Assembly (NCBI RefSeq): GCF_002909375.1
Contig: NZ_PPXD01000009.1
Location: 62,001 to 126,000 of the forward strand
DNA from: Cryobacterium zongtaii
GTDB lineage: Bacteria; Actinomycetota; Actinomycetes; Actinomycetales; Microbacteriaceae
Length of the DNA: 64,000 nt
Direction: 5' to 3'
Shown here piece by piece: positions 50,586 to 60,225 of the stretch. How positions within the stretch are numbered: the stretch's first letter is position 1; each line of letters starts with the position of its first letter. A model generated the notes under the pieces. The model was not told the DNA's origin and made no database searches. It saw nothing but the letters and a program-made list of their open reading frames with translations. A program made the translations under genes and the position numbers.

Positions 50586-53500
50586 ATGAGACGACTACGT
50601 CCTGATTCATCCGCACGACACAGAAATAGGCGACATGTCGCGCGCGGGGCGGTGGCGGCAACCCTCGCCTCGGTACTGGCAATCAGCGGTGCCTCGGCAG
50701 CATTCGCAGTACAGTCCGCAGTGCCTGCGGCCCCGAACCCGGCCATGGCGGCACAGTGCGAAGTGGATTTCGCCATCAGCCTGGACCTGTCCAACTCGGT
50801 AACCGACCCGCAGCTTCAGCAGGCACGTGAAGAGCTCGCCGAGCTCGCGAACGCGCTCGAGGGCTACCCGGTTCGCTTTGCGGTCACCAACTTCGCGTCG
50901 AACGCGCCGGCCACCAACGGTGGAGCCAACGCGCCGCTGCCGTTGACGTCTGTGGCCGACGCCGCCGGCGTCGACGCGATCGTGTCCTACGTCAACGCCC
51001 TGCAGCGTCCGGTTCCCGCCCAGGGCGGCACGAACTGGGACCGCGGTCTCGCAGCCATTGCCGGGTCGACCGAGACCTACGACGCGCTCTTCTTCCTCAC
51101 CGACGGCAATCCCACCCAGTACGCTGACCCCGTCCAGGGCCCGGGAAACAGCACCAATCAGGCGACCATCGACGCTGCCGTCCGCAGCGCAAACGTGGTC
51201 AAGGGCGAGGGCACCCGGATCGTTCCAATTGGTGTGAACGACAACATCGCGGGCGGTCAGCTGGCGACGTTCCGCGAGCACATCACTCAGATCTCCGGAC
51301 CGGTCGAGGGCGACGACTACCACCTCGCCGGATTCGCCGCGCTGGCGAGCACTCTCATCGGCATCGTGAACACGAACTGTGCGTCGATCGATCTGGAGAA
51401 GACCGGAACCCTCGTGGACGGCGCCACCGGCGCGGTTGGCGACACCGTGGACTATGACTTCACCGTCACCAACACGGGGACCGTTGCCCTCACCGACGTG
51501 ACGCTGGCCGACCCGAAGCCTGGTCTGTCCTCCATCGAGTTCGGCATCTGGCCCGGCGCTCCGGGTGTTCTGGAGCCGACACAATCGGTGACCGCGACCG
51601 CGAGTTACACCCTTACAGAAGCCGATGTCACGGCCGGAGAAGTGTCGAATACTGCGACTACCTCGGGCATCCCACCGGCCGGAACGGCCGTGACCGATGA
51701 GGCTCCGGCCCTCGTCACTTTGCCTGAACTCACTCCGGGAATCTCCCTGGAGAAGACTGGTGTGCTGGCTGGCGACACGATCGCCTACTCGTTCACCGCG
51801 ACGAACACCGGCAACGTGACGTTGACTGCGGTGTCGATCGCCGACGAGCTCGAGGGCCTGTCGCAGATTGCCTACGGCGCGTGGCCGGCCGCTTCGGGCG
51901 TTCTCGCCCCGGGCCAGTCGGTCACTGCCACCGCTTCGTATGCGATCACTCAGGCCGACCGTGATGCGGGCACCGTGGATAACACCGCCACCACCACGGG
52001 AACGCCGCCGAGCGGTCCGCCCGTTTCTGACGAGGACGACTTCGACCAGCCCCTGGCTGGTGCACCTGCGCTGAGTCTGGTGAAGACCGGCGTGCTCGCT
52101 GGCGACACCATCGCCTACTCGTTCACTGCGACGAATACCGGCAATGTGACGTTGTCGGCGGTGACAATTGCGGATGAGCTCGATGGCCTGTCGGAGATTT
52201 CTTACGGCGTATGGCCGGCCGCTTCGGGCGTTCTTGCCCCGGGCCAGTCGGTGACCGCAACTGCTTCATACCTGGTGACCCAAGCCGACCGTGATGCGGG
52301 CACCGTGGACAACACCGCAACGACGACGGGAACACCGCCGAGCGGTCCATCCGTTTCTGACGAGGACGACTTCGACCAGCCCCTGGGAGCTGCCCCGGCA
52401 ATCTCCTTGGTCAAGACCGGCGCGCTTGACGGCGACACCCTGGACTACGGGTTCATCGTCACCAACACCGGCGACGTCACCCTCAGCGGCGTCACGATCG
52501 TGGATGAGCTGAACGGCCTGTCGGAGATTACCTACGGTGAGTGGCCCGCTGCTGCAGGTGTGCTCGCTCCCGGACAGTCGGTGACTGCCTCGGCATCCTA
52601 TTCGGTGACGACCCCGGACCGCGATGCGGGTCTCATCAGCAACACCGCCACGACAACCGGAACACCGCCTCGTGGACCGGACGTTTCGGATGACGACGAC
52701 TTCGACCAGCCCCTGGACTCGAACCCGGGAATCTCATTGGTGAAGATCGGCGCTCTCGACGGGGACTCCATCGAGTACTCGTTCACGGCCACGAACACGG
52801 GCCGTGTGACGTTGTCGTCGGTGTCGATCGCTGATGAGCTCGAGGGTCTGTCGGAGATTTCCTACGGTCAGTGGCCGTCCGTTGAGGGTGTTCTTGCCCC
52901 GGGTCAGTCGGTAACCGCGACCGCTTCGTACGCTGTGATGCAGGCTGACCGGGATGCGGGCAGCGTTGACAACACCGCCACCACCACGGGAACACCGCCG
53001 AGTGGTCCTCCTGTTTCTGATGAGGACGACTTCGACCAGCCCCTCAGCAGCGCTCCTGCGCTGAACCTGGTGAAGACCGGTGTGTTGAAGGGCGACACCA
53101 TCGCCTACACGTTCACCGCGACGAACACCGGCAACGTGACGTTGACTGCGGTGTCGATCGCCGACGAGCTCGAGGGCCTGTCGGAGATTTCTTACGGTGC
53201 GTGGCCGGCCGCCGAGGGAGTTCTGGCTCCTGGCCAGCAGGTGACCACAACCGCAACGTACGCGGTGACGCAGGTGGATCGTGATGCCGGCACCGTGCAC
53301 AACACGGCGATGACAATGGGCACCCCGCCCGGCGGCGGCATGGTCACCGACCAGGACGAGTTCGACCAGCCCCTCGGCGGGACTCCCTCGGTGTCGCTGG
53401 TGAAGACCGGCGTGCTCGACGGAAACACGATTGCCTACACGTTCGTCGCGACGAACTCGGGCACCGTAACCCTGACCTCGGTATCCGTCGAGGACGCCCT

Positions 53501-54164
53501 CGACGGGCTGTCGGACGTGTCGTACGGCGCCTGGCCGGCTGGCTCCGGTGTGCTTGCACCTGGACAGTCGGTGACGGCCACGGCCAGCTACACCCTGACG
53601 CAGGCAGACCTTGACGCCGGCATCGTGTCCAACACGGCCGACGTGACGGGCACGCCGCCGCATGGGCCGGTGGTCTCCGACAAGGACACGTTCGATCTGC
53701 TGCTCGTCGACGGCCCGGCGATCTCGTTGGTGAAGACCGGTGTGGTTCGCGGTGACACGATCACCTTCACCTTCGTCGTGACCAATACGGGCAACGTGTC
53801 GCTGACATCCGTCTCGATCGCGGATGAACTGCGCGGCCTGTCGGCGATTAGATACGGTGCGTGGCCGAGCGCCCAGGGTGAGCTTGCTCCGGGTGCGTCC
53901 GTGATGGCGACCGCTACCTACGCCGTTACGGATGCGGACAAGTCGGCGGGCTTCGTGAGTAACGAGGCGAGCGTCACCGCGACGCCTCCCACGGGGCCGG
54001 AGATCACCGACCGTGACGACGTGAGAGTGAACCTGAAGTCGGTGGGTGCACTCGCGCACACCGGGGTGGACTCAGACCGTCTGCGCGGGGCTGCACTCTT
54101 CAGCCTGTTGACCATACTTGTCGGTGCCGCCGCCATGTTCATGGTGCGTCGCAAGCGCACCTAA
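50586..54164 (+). CDS. Large repeat surface protein with VWA domain and LAHTG sorting signal
   Basis: This 1192-residue secreted protein has, in order: a basic signal peptide (to about residue 42); a von Willebrand A domain (about 57-260) with MIDAS residues DLSNS, Thr in GGTNWDRG and Asp in FLTDGNP; one divergent and seven regular DUF11/DUF7507-like beta repeats (268-385, then 110-residue units from 386 to 1155); the motif LAHTG (1156-1160); a membrane helix; and RRKRT. LAxTG is the class E sortase signal, so it should be covalently wall-anchored. It is probably an adhesin. The LuxR-type gene precedes it. Confidence 0.88.
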   Translation: MRRLRPDSSARHRNRRHVARGAVAATLASVLAISGASAAFAVQSAVPAAPNPAMAAQCEVDFAISLDLSNSVTDPQLQQAREELAELANALEGYPVRFAVTNFASNAPATNGGANAPLPLTSVADAAGVDAIVSYVNALQRPVPAQGGTNWDRGLAAIAGSTETYDALFFLTDGNPTQYADPVQGPGNSTNQATIDAAVRSANVVKGEGTRIVPIGVNDNIAGGQLATFREHITQISGPVEGDDYHLAGFAALASTLIGIVNTNCASIDLEKTGTLVDGATGAVGDTVDYDFTVTNTGTVALTDVTLADPKPGLSSIEFGIWPGAPGVLEPTQSVTATASYTLTEADVTAGEVSNTATTSGIPPAGTAVTDEAPALVTLPELTPGISLEKTGVLAGDTIAYSFTATNTGNVTLTAVSIADELEGLSQIAYGAWPAASGVLAPGQSVTATASYAITQADRDAGTVDNTATTTGTPPSGPPVSDEDDFDQPLAGAPALSLVKTGVLAGDTIAYSFTATNTGNVTLSAVTIADELDGLSEISYGVWPAASGVLAPGQSVTATASYLVTQADRDAGTVDNTATTTGTPPSGPSVSDEDDFDQPLGAAPAISLVKTGALDGDTLDYGFIVTNTGDVTLSGVTIVDELNGLSEITYGEWPAAAGVLAPGQSVTASASYSVTTPDRDAGLISNTATTTGTPPRGPDVSDDDDFDQPLDSNPGISLVKIGALDGDSIEYSFTATNTGRVTLSSVSIADELEGLSEISYGQWPSVEGVLAPGQSVTATASYAVMQADRDAGSVDNTATTTGTPPSGPPVSDEDDFDQPLSSAPALNLVKTGVLKGDTIAYTFTATNTGNVTLTAVSIADELEGLSEISYGAWPAAEGVLAPGQQVTTTATYAVTQVDRDAGTVHNTAMTMGTPPGGGMVTDQDEFDQPLGGTPSVSLVKTGVLDGNTIAYTFVATNSGTVTLTSVSVEDALDGLSDVSYGAWPAGSGVLAPGQSVTATASYTLTQADLDAGIVSNTADVTGTPPHGPVVSDKDTFDLLLVDGPAISLVKTGVVRGDTITFTFVVTNTGNVSLTSVSIADELRGLSAIRYGAWPSAQGELAPGASVMATATYAVTDADKSAGFVSNEASVTATPPTGPEITDRDDVRVNLKSVGALAHTGVDSDRLRGAALFSLLTILVGAAAMFMVRRKRT
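51741..54050 (+). repeat. Seven tandem 330-bp coding repeats
   Basis: Units begin at 51741, 52071, 52401, 52731, 53061, 53391 and 53721, exactly 330 bp (110 codons) apart with no insertion or deletion. Each opens with (I/L/V)xLVKTG and closes near DEDDFDQPL. Units 2-3 and 5-6 of the series are especially alike at DNA level. A more divergent 118-codon unit precedes them at 51387. Confidence 0.92.
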
Positions 54165-54179
54165 TCTGACGGCACAGAA

Positions 54180-54219
54180 GCGCCCCCGCAGCCAGCTCCC
54201 CAGCTGGCTGCGGGGGCGC
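54180..54219 (+). terminator. Strong stem-loop after the surface-protein gene
   Basis: Perfect 18-bp arms GCGCCCCCGCAGCCAGCT and AGCTGGCTGCGGGGGCGC enclose CCCC, 15 bp after the stop codon. No T-run follows, as is common for actinobacterial terminators. Confidence 0.8.
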
Positions 54220-54275
54220 CTCCGCGTGTGCTGCGGCGGAAGTGCGCGTGCGATCACCCTGCGCGAGCCGGCACC

Positions 54276-54680
54276 ATGACTGAAGCCGTGACCCTCTGCG
54301 TATACCTAAGTGCTGGAAGAGAGCGCGGCGATGTCCAGTCCAGGTCGGGCGCCGCCGAGAATGCGGTGACCCGCGCCGCGCTGGGTGAAGACCGGCGGAA
54401 CAGCTCGAGAAGTTCCTTGGGGTCGGCGACCTCCACAGAGCCCACCGGCACATGGTCCAGCTGGAACTCGGCGCTGGTTTCCACCGTGCTCTGCTCCGTA
54501 GTGGCCACACCGCAACCGAATCGACCGTAGATCGACGCCTCCGACGCTGTGAGGGTGGCGATCGTGATGCCCTTGCCCTGTGGCCGGCTGGCCGGTTTGG
54601 TTTGTCCTAGGCTGCTGCTTCCGGATAACCGGGCTCGCCGGGGGCTGCCGGCTTGAACCGGCGGATCTCGTGACCTCCTG
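54276..54680. pseudogene. Decayed duplicate of the Nudix and GNAT genes
   Basis: This stretch is a shortened copy of the segment at 59688-61505. It starts with ATGACTGAAGCCGT, identical to the Nudix gene start. It then carries blocks that match the minus-strand GNAT gene in order: 54314-54378 to about 60357-60425, 54385-54585 to about 60930-61140, 54583-54602 to about 61303-61323, and 54616-54680 to about 61441-61505. The intervening sequence is deleted. On the minus strand 'LDHVPVGSVEVADPKELLEL' can still be read. No functional protein is expected. Confidence 0.8.
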
Positions 54681-54746
54681 AGCGGCCTCGGAGGAGATCG
54701 GCCCGCACCCGGGAGCGAGTTCGCCTAGACCCGAACCTGACGCCCG

Positions 54747-55685
54747 CTACGTTGCGACAGAGACCTGCGGGGTGCGGGCGCGTGAACGATAGCTCAGCGG
54801 AGATTCACCGACGCGACGCTTGAAGGCGGTGCTGAACGCGCTTTCGGACGAATAGCCGACCTGAAGGGCGAGCGCACGAATCTGAGTGTCCGAGGTGCGG
54901 AGTTCACGCTGAGCCAGCAGCATCCGCCAGTTGATCAGGTACGACAGGGGTGGCGTGCCCGCAGCGTCGCGGAACCGCCCTGCGAAAGTGGTGCGAGACA
55001 TGGACGCCGCGCGCGCCAGGTCCTCCAGGCTCCAGCTCTTGGCGGGTTGTTCGTGGATGAGCGCCAATGCCGGCCGAAGTCGTTCGTCGGTGAGCACCTT
55101 CAACCAGCCGGCTGGCATGTCGGGGTCGTGCAGGTATCCGCGGATGAGGTCGAGCAGGAGTAATTGGCCGTACTGGCGGATTGCGAAGTCGGACCCGACG
55201 CGGTCGGCCATGATCTCTTCGAATAATCGTTGGATGTGGCCGCGCAGCGCAGCGCCGACGGGGCTCGCCAGACCGACGTGCAGAACCGGCGGCAACGTGC
55301 GCAGGAGCAACTCCCGGCCGGTGGGGTTCAGGTCCACGCGCCCGCCGATGAGCACGTCCGCACCATCCGCATTTGCGTCTTCGGCAGACATCACGGAGCC
55401 CGCCGACGGCGGTCGCACCTGGATGGGTTCGCCGTCGCCGACCCCGCCCTCGAGCGCCAGCCACGATCGCCCGTTCAGGATCACGACATCGCCCGCGTTG
55501 AGCTCGAGGGGCGCGGGCAGGCCATCGGTCGTCAACCGCGCTCGGCCCCGAACCACCGCGATGAACTTGAGGTCGTCGTCGATGTTATTGCGGGTCTGCC
55601 AGCGGCCGCGCACGGCCGAACCACCCGACACCACGCTCCTCACCTCGATGAGATCGAGGATGTCTGAGAGCCGGTCGGTCGCCAT
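54747..55685 (-). CDS. AraC-family regulator
   Basis: This 312-residue regulator has an N-terminal cupin-type domain (AraC_binding_2-like: LKFIAVVRGRARLTTDGLPAPLELNAGDVVIL) and a C-terminal double helix-turn-helix (SLEDLARAASMSRTTFAGRFRDAAGTPPLSYLINWRMLLAQRELR...QVGYSSESAFSTAFKRRVGESPLSYR). The ATG at 55685 follows TATAGT by exactly 6 nt (leaderless). It diverges from an SDR gene, its likely target. Confidence 0.92.
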   Translation of the reverse strand: MATDRLSDILDLIEVRSVVSGGSAVRGRWQTRNNIDDDLKFIAVVRGRARLTTDGLPAPLELNAGDVVILNGRSWLALEGGVGDGEPIQVRPPSAGSVMSAEDANADGADVLIGGRVDLNPTGRELLLRTLPPVLHVGLASPVGAALRGHIQRLFEEIMADRVGSDFAIRQYGQLLLLDLIRGYLHDPDMPAGWLKVLTDERLRPALALIHEQPAKSWSLEDLARAASMSRTTFAGRFRDAAGTPPLSYLINWRMLLAQRELRTSDTQIRALALQVGYSSESAFSTAFKRRVGESPLSYRSRARTPQVSVAT

Positions 55686-55794
55686 ATCCGAACTATAGGG
55701 CAAATAAACCGGACATCACGTTATTCCAAATCCAGCATCCGGTCGGCAGGCTGGGCTGTGCCGCACAAATCGTTTCGGCACTGAAGGAGTACCC

Positions 55795-56544
55795 ATGACC
55801 GATCCCATGACCAACCCCATGATCACCCTCGTCACCGGCGGCAACAAAGGAATCGGGCGCGAAATCGCCGCCCAGCTCGCCCACCTCGGCCACACCGTGG
55901 TCATCGGCGCCCGGAGCCTTGAGCGAGGCGAAGCGACCGCTGCCCAGCTGCGTGCAACTGGCGGCGATGTCACCGCGGTTGCGCTTGACGTCACCGACCC
56001 GACATCGGTCCAGGCGGCAGCCGAGACCATCCAGAGCAGGTTCGGGCGCCTCGACGCCCTGATCAACAACGCCGGCATCAGCCACCGGCCCGGCGCGGAT
56101 TTCGCCGGCCAGATGCCTCAAACCGCCGATCTCGACCATGTGCGCTACGTCTTCGAGACGAACGTGTTCGGTGTCATCACCGTCACCAGCGCGTTCCTGC
56201 CGCTGTTGCGCCGGTCATCAGCCCCTCGAATCGTCAACGTGTCCAGCAGCGCGGGCTCGCTGGCGGCGATTTCCGACTTCGCGAACACCGATCCCATCGC
56301 TCTTGGCTACGTACCCTCGAAGACCGCGCTGACCGCCGTCACCATGATGTATGCCAGGGCCCTCGTCGCCGAGCGCATCCTGGTCAATGCCGTCTGTCCG
56401 GGCTTCGTCGCGACCGACCTGAACAACCACCGCGGCGTACTCACCCCCGCCGAGGGCGCACGATCGGCCGTGCGCATGGCCACGATCGATGCGGACGGCC
56501 CCACCGGCACGTTCACCGACGTTCAGGGACCCGTCGCCTGGTAG
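55795..56544 (+). CDS. SDR oxidoreductase
   Basis: This 249-residue classical SDR has TGGNKGIG for nucleotide binding, NNAGIS, catalytic Ser in NVSSSAGS and YVPSK (Tyr, Lys). The type is that of plant-carbonyl-reductase-like SDRs that often pair with AraC regulators. GAAGGAG stands 5 nt before the ATG. The substrate is unknown. Confidence 0.9.
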   Translation: MTDPMTNPMITLVTGGNKGIGREIAAQLAHLGHTVVIGARSLERGEATAAQLRATGGDVTAVALDVTDPTSVQAAAETIQSRFGRLDALINNAGISHRPGADFAGQMPQTADLDHVRYVFETNVFGVITVTSAFLPLLRRSSAPRIVNVSSSAGSLAAISDFANTDPIALGYVPSKTALTAVTMMYARALVAERILVNAVCPGFVATDLNNHRGVLTPAEGARSAVRMATIDADGPTGTFTDVQGPVAW

Positions 56545-56753
56545 CGTCCTTCGGGCCGAAGGCGGATCCGGGTGCGGCTGCCCGGGTTCGCATCCGCTTG
56601 CTCGAACCCGCCGCGCCGCGCCTGGTTTGCCTGCCGTACACGCCGTCGTCGCCTGCGAGACTCCCGCGGGTCATCCGTAGGTCGCCCGTCGCCACCAGGC
56701 TCGGTGAGCATCTGTGAATGAGTGCAGACCACGTTCGTGACCCAGGGGAAGCC

Positions 56754-59579
56754 ATGCCGATTTCGAGACCAGCCCGCCGCGCCACCCTGATCGTGGGGGC
56801 CGCCCTCATGGCCAGCTGCGTGGTCGTCGCACCGGCGGTCGCTGCGGCGCCGGCCCCGACCTCCTCGGCGTTCCACCGCACCGCCACCTACCCCGTCTAC
56901 CTCAACGCCCCCGCGGGAGCCGACGCGGCTGCCGCCACTGCCGCGGAGATCTCCGGCGTCACCGACGACGGCAATACCGTGATCTACACGGATGCCCCGG
57001 GCAAGCGGATCGGCTTCCTCGACATCACCGACGTGAACAACCCGGTCGGCACCGGCAGCATCTCCCTGGCTGACCTCGGCCACGCTGATGACCAGCCCAC
57101 CTCCGTGGCCGTGTACGGCGACTACGTGCTCGTTGTCGTCGACGAGAGCGGCGGAGACTTCGTGTCGCCCTCCGGCCGGCTCGACGTGATCCGCATCAGC
57201 GACCGCAGCCTGGTCACCAGCATCGACCTGGGCGGCCAGCCCGACTCCATCGCCATCGGCGCCGACAAAAAATACGCGGCCATCGCGATCGAGAACCAGC
57301 GCGACGAGGAATTCACTCCCACTGCCGGTAAGAAGGGCGACCTGCCCCAGCTGCCCGCCGGGTTCGTGCAGGTCATCGACCTGAACACCGACCCCACCAG
57401 CTGGGTGACCACCCCGGTTCCGCTGGTTGCCGCCGACGGCGCCGCACTGGCCTCGTTCGTGGCCGCGGGCCTGGACTCGCCCACCGACCCCGAGCCCGAA
57501 TACGTGACCATCAACAGCGCCAACCAGCTTGCGGTCACCCTGCAGGAGAACAACGGCATCGCACTCATCGACCTGCCCACCAGGGCGATCACCAAGGTCT
57601 TCAGTGCCGGCACTGCCACGGTCACCGGCATCGACACCAAGAAAGACAAGGTGATCAACCTCACCGGTCAGATCACGAATGTCCCGCGCGAGCCCGACTC
57701 GATCGCCTGGGTCGACGACACCCACCTGGCCACCGCCAACGAGGGTGACTGGAAGGGCGGCACCCGCGGCTGGACGATCTTCGACGCCAGCACGGGCGAC
57801 GTCGCCTGGGACGCCGGCAACTCCTTCGAGCACCTCGCTGTGGCCAATGGTGTGTACGCCGACAGCCGCGCCGACAAGAAGGGCAGCGAGCCCGAGGGAC
57901 TGATGGTCTCCACCATCGACGGCACCAGGTACGGCTTCGTCGCCTCCGAGCGCAGCAACTTCGTGGCTGTCTTTGACCTCTCCGACTCTGTGAAGCCGGT
58001 CTATCAGCAGATGGTGTTCGCCACCAACGGGCCAGAGGGCCTGCTCGCCGTGCCGAGCCGCAACCTGCTCGTCGCCTCAAGTGAGACCGACGATGCCGGC
58101 GTCGGCGTGCGCGCGTCGGTGGCCCTGTACCAGCTCGGCGTCGGCACGCTCGGTAACGCTTCGGCGGGCCAGCCGAGCATCGTCTCCGACGACGTCGACG
58201 GCCTGCCGATCGGCTGGCAGGCGCTCGGCGCGCTCAGCGCCAAGCCCGGCGACACCGCCCACATCTACACGGCGAGTGACTCCGCCGTCTCGCCGAGCAC
58301 GATCTTCACGGTCGACGTGACCGCCGCGCCCGCGCGCATCGACGACAGCCTGGTGGTCACCGAGAACGGCAAGCCGGCCGTGCTCGACATCGAGGGCCTG
58401 CACGCGCGCGAACAGGGCGGTTTCTGGCTCGCCGCCGAGGGCGCCACCGGCCCTGGCAACGCGCTGTACCGAACGGATGCCGCCGGTGCGGTGCAGGAGA
58501 AGGTGTCGCTGCCCACGGAGATCTCCGACCACATCTCCAAATGGGGCTTCGAGGGCGTCACCGCGACCACCGACGCGGCCGGAAACGAACAGCTCTACGT
58601 TGCCGTGCAGCGTCCGCTCTGGGCAGACCCGGCCGACCCCACCACGACCGTGGACGGCGAGGGCGTCACCCGGATCGGTCGTTACGACGTAACCGAGCAG
58701 AGCTGGGCCTGGTTCGGCTACCAGCTGGAGGCAGCCGCCGGCGGCGGCGACTGGATGGGCCTGTCCGAGATCGTCGCGGTCGACGAGAACACCCTCGCCG
58801 TCATCGAGCGAGACAAACTCAACGGCCCTGCCGCCGCCGTGAAGCGCATCTACACCGTGACCGTTCCAGAGGCAGACCCGGCCGCAGGCACGCTGCCTAT
58901 TCTGTCCAAAACGCTCGCCTACGACGTGCTGCCTGACCTTGCGGCCACCAACGGCTGGACCCAGGAGAAGCTCGAGGGCCTCACCGTCGGCGCCGACGGC
59001 AACGTCTACGCGGTCACCGACAACGACGGCCTCAAGGACGCCACCGGCGAAACGGTCTTCCTCAACCTCGGAACCGCGCCCGAGGTCTTCGGCCTCGTCA
59101 CGCCAACACCGACGCCCACCGCCACCCCGGTTCCGACGGCGACGGCGACACCGACCCCGGCTCCGACCGACACCGCAACGCGTAAGCCATCCGTCGCTCT
59201 CGCAGACGCCGACCTGCGGGTGGTCGCGGGCAGCACCGTTGGCGTCTCCGGTCGCGACTTCACCGCTGACGCCGAGATCACTGTCGTGCTGCACTCGGCA
59301 CCGGTGCGACTCGGTGCTGTCACGGCGGATGCTGCGGGCGCCTTCAGCAGAACCGTCACCATCCCGGCCAACACCGAAGCGGGCGTGCACCGCATCGTCG
59401 TGACGGCCGCGAACGGAGAGACCGCCGAGATCGCCTTCACCGTGGTGGCGGCCAAGAGCGCCACCGCGGCCCTGGCCAACACCGGGGTCAGCTCGCTGGC
59501 CCCCATGATCGGCGGCGCACTCGCGCTCCTGGCTGCCGGAGCCGGCACTCTGCTCATCCGCCGCCGCCAGCGGGCCTAA
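56754..59579 (+). CDS. Phytase-esterase-like cell-wall protein with LANTG sorting signal
   Basis: This 941-residue secreted protein has a signal peptide (RRATLIVGAALMASCVVVAPAVAAA), a beta-propeller-like body, an 'esterase-like activity of phytase' region (VLDIEGLHAREQGGFWLAAEG; GFEGVTATTDAAGNEQLYVAVQRPL; LEGLTVGADGNVYAVTDNDG), and a Pro-Thr-rich linker near residues 783-805. An Ig-like domain, LANTG (907-911), a membrane helix and RRRQRA follow. It should be wall-anchored by a class E sortase and may be a phosphoesterase. ATG 56754 has AGGGGAA upstream; ATG 56718 is possible. Confidence 0.85.
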   Translation: MPISRPARRATLIVGAALMASCVVVAPAVAAAPAPTSSAFHRTATYPVYLNAPAGADAAAATAAEISGVTDDGNTVIYTDAPGKRIGFLDITDVNNPVGTGSISLADLGHADDQPTSVAVYGDYVLVVVDESGGDFVSPSGRLDVIRISDRSLVTSIDLGGQPDSIAIGADKKYAAIAIENQRDEEFTPTAGKKGDLPQLPAGFVQVIDLNTDPTSWVTTPVPLVAADGAALASFVAAGLDSPTDPEPEYVTINSANQLAVTLQENNGIALIDLPTRAITKVFSAGTATVTGIDTKKDKVINLTGQITNVPREPDSIAWVDDTHLATANEGDWKGGTRGWTIFDASTGDVAWDAGNSFEHLAVANGVYADSRADKKGSEPEGLMVSTIDGTRYGFVASERSNFVAVFDLSDSVKPVYQQMVFATNGPEGLLAVPSRNLLVASSETDDAGVGVRASVALYQLGVGTLGNASAGQPSIVSDDVDGLPIGWQALGALSAKPGDTAHIYTASDSAVSPSTIFTVDVTAAPARIDDSLVVTENGKPAVLDIEGLHAREQGGFWLAAEGATGPGNALYRTDAAGAVQEKVSLPTEISDHISKWGFEGVTATTDAAGNEQLYVAVQRPLWADPADPTTTVDGEGVTRIGRYDVTEQSWAWFGYQLEAAAGGGDWMGLSEIVAVDENTLAVIERDKLNGPAAAVKRIYTVTVPEADPAAGTLPILSKTLAYDVLPDLAATNGWTQEKLEGLTVGADGNVYAVTDNDGLKDATGETVFLNLGTAPEVFGLVTPTPTPTATPVPTATATPTPAPTDTATRKPSVALADADLRVVAGSTVGVSGRDFTADAEITVVLHSAPVRLGAVTADAAGAFSRTVTIPANTEAGVHRIVVTAANGETAEIAFTVVAAKSATAALANTGVSSLAPMIGGALALLAAGAGTLLIRRRQRA

Positions 59580-59610
59580 ACCGCACCGGTTGCCGCGCGG
59601 CCAGATCGTC

Positions 59611-59644
59611 GAGGAGGTGCACCGATACGACGGGGCACCTCCTC
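59611..59644 (+). terminator. Stem-loop between wall-protein and Nudix genes
   Basis: The 10-bp arms GAGGAGGTGC (59611-59620) and GCACCTCCTC (59635-59644) enclose a 14-nt loop. It lies about 30 bp behind the stop of the wall-protein gene. Confidence 0.6.
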
Positions 59645-59687
59645 TGCCTCGTTGTGGGTCGTGCGGGGAACCCGAGAGAATGGCCCC

Positions 59688-60221
59688 ATGACTGAAGCCG
59701 TTTCAACCCGCGAGGTGTACCGCAACGCCTGGATGACCGTGCGCGAAGATATCGTGCGCCGCCCGGACGGGTCGCAGGGCATTTATGGCGTCATCGACAA
59801 GCCCGATTTTGCCATCGTGGTGCCGTATGTCGACGGCGGGTTCTGGCTGGTCGAGCAGTTCCGGTACACCGTCGGGCGGCGGGCCTGGGAGTTCCCGCAA
59901 GGCTCCTGGCCGGGCGAGAACGACGGCAGCCAGGAGGATCTGGCCCGCGCCGAGCTGCAGGAGGAGACCGGGATGCGCGCCGGCGAGGTGCGACACCTGG
60001 CGCACTTCTACAGCGCCTACGGGCACAGCAGCCAGGGCTGCGACCTGTATCTGGCCACCGAGCTGACGCCCGGCCCGCCGGAGCGGGAGATCACCGAGCA
60101 GGACATGGTGCACCGCTGGTTCAGCGAAGACGACTTCCGGCGCATGATCCGCGCGGGCGACATCGTGGATGCGGCGACCATCGCGGCCTACACCTACGTG
60201 CTGCTTGACCGGCAGGCCTGA
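59688..60221 (+). CDS. Nudix hydrolase, ADP-ribose pyrophosphatase-like
   Basis: This 177-residue Nudix protein has the box around 'PQGSWPGENDGSQEDLARAELQEETGM' and the preceding 'WLVEQFRYTVGRRAWEFPQGS', typical of ADP-ribose/nucleotide-sugar pyrophosphatases (NudF-like). The Arg of the REUxEE core is Ala here. It converges on the GNAT gene with 4 bp between. A broken copy of its 5' end occurs at 54276. Confidence 0.85.
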   Translation: MTEAVSTREVYRNAWMTVREDIVRRPDGSQGIYGVIDKPDFAIVVPYVDGGFWLVEQFRYTVGRRAWEFPQGSWPGENDGSQEDLARAELQEETGMRAGEVRHLAHFYSAYGHSSQGCDLYLATELTPGPPEREITEQDMVHRWFSEDDFRRMIRAGDIVDAATIAAYTYVLLDRQA

Positions 60222-60225
60222 CACG

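Noticed and set aside
54254..54508. Small minus-strand gene encoding an 84-residue protein
   Set aside because: It is a piece of the decayed GNAT copy, with both ends lost and no start signal, so it is listed as a pseudogene.
54600..54746. tRNA gene near 54.7 kb
   Set aside because: The stretch has short GC stems but no T-arm consensus or acceptor pairing.
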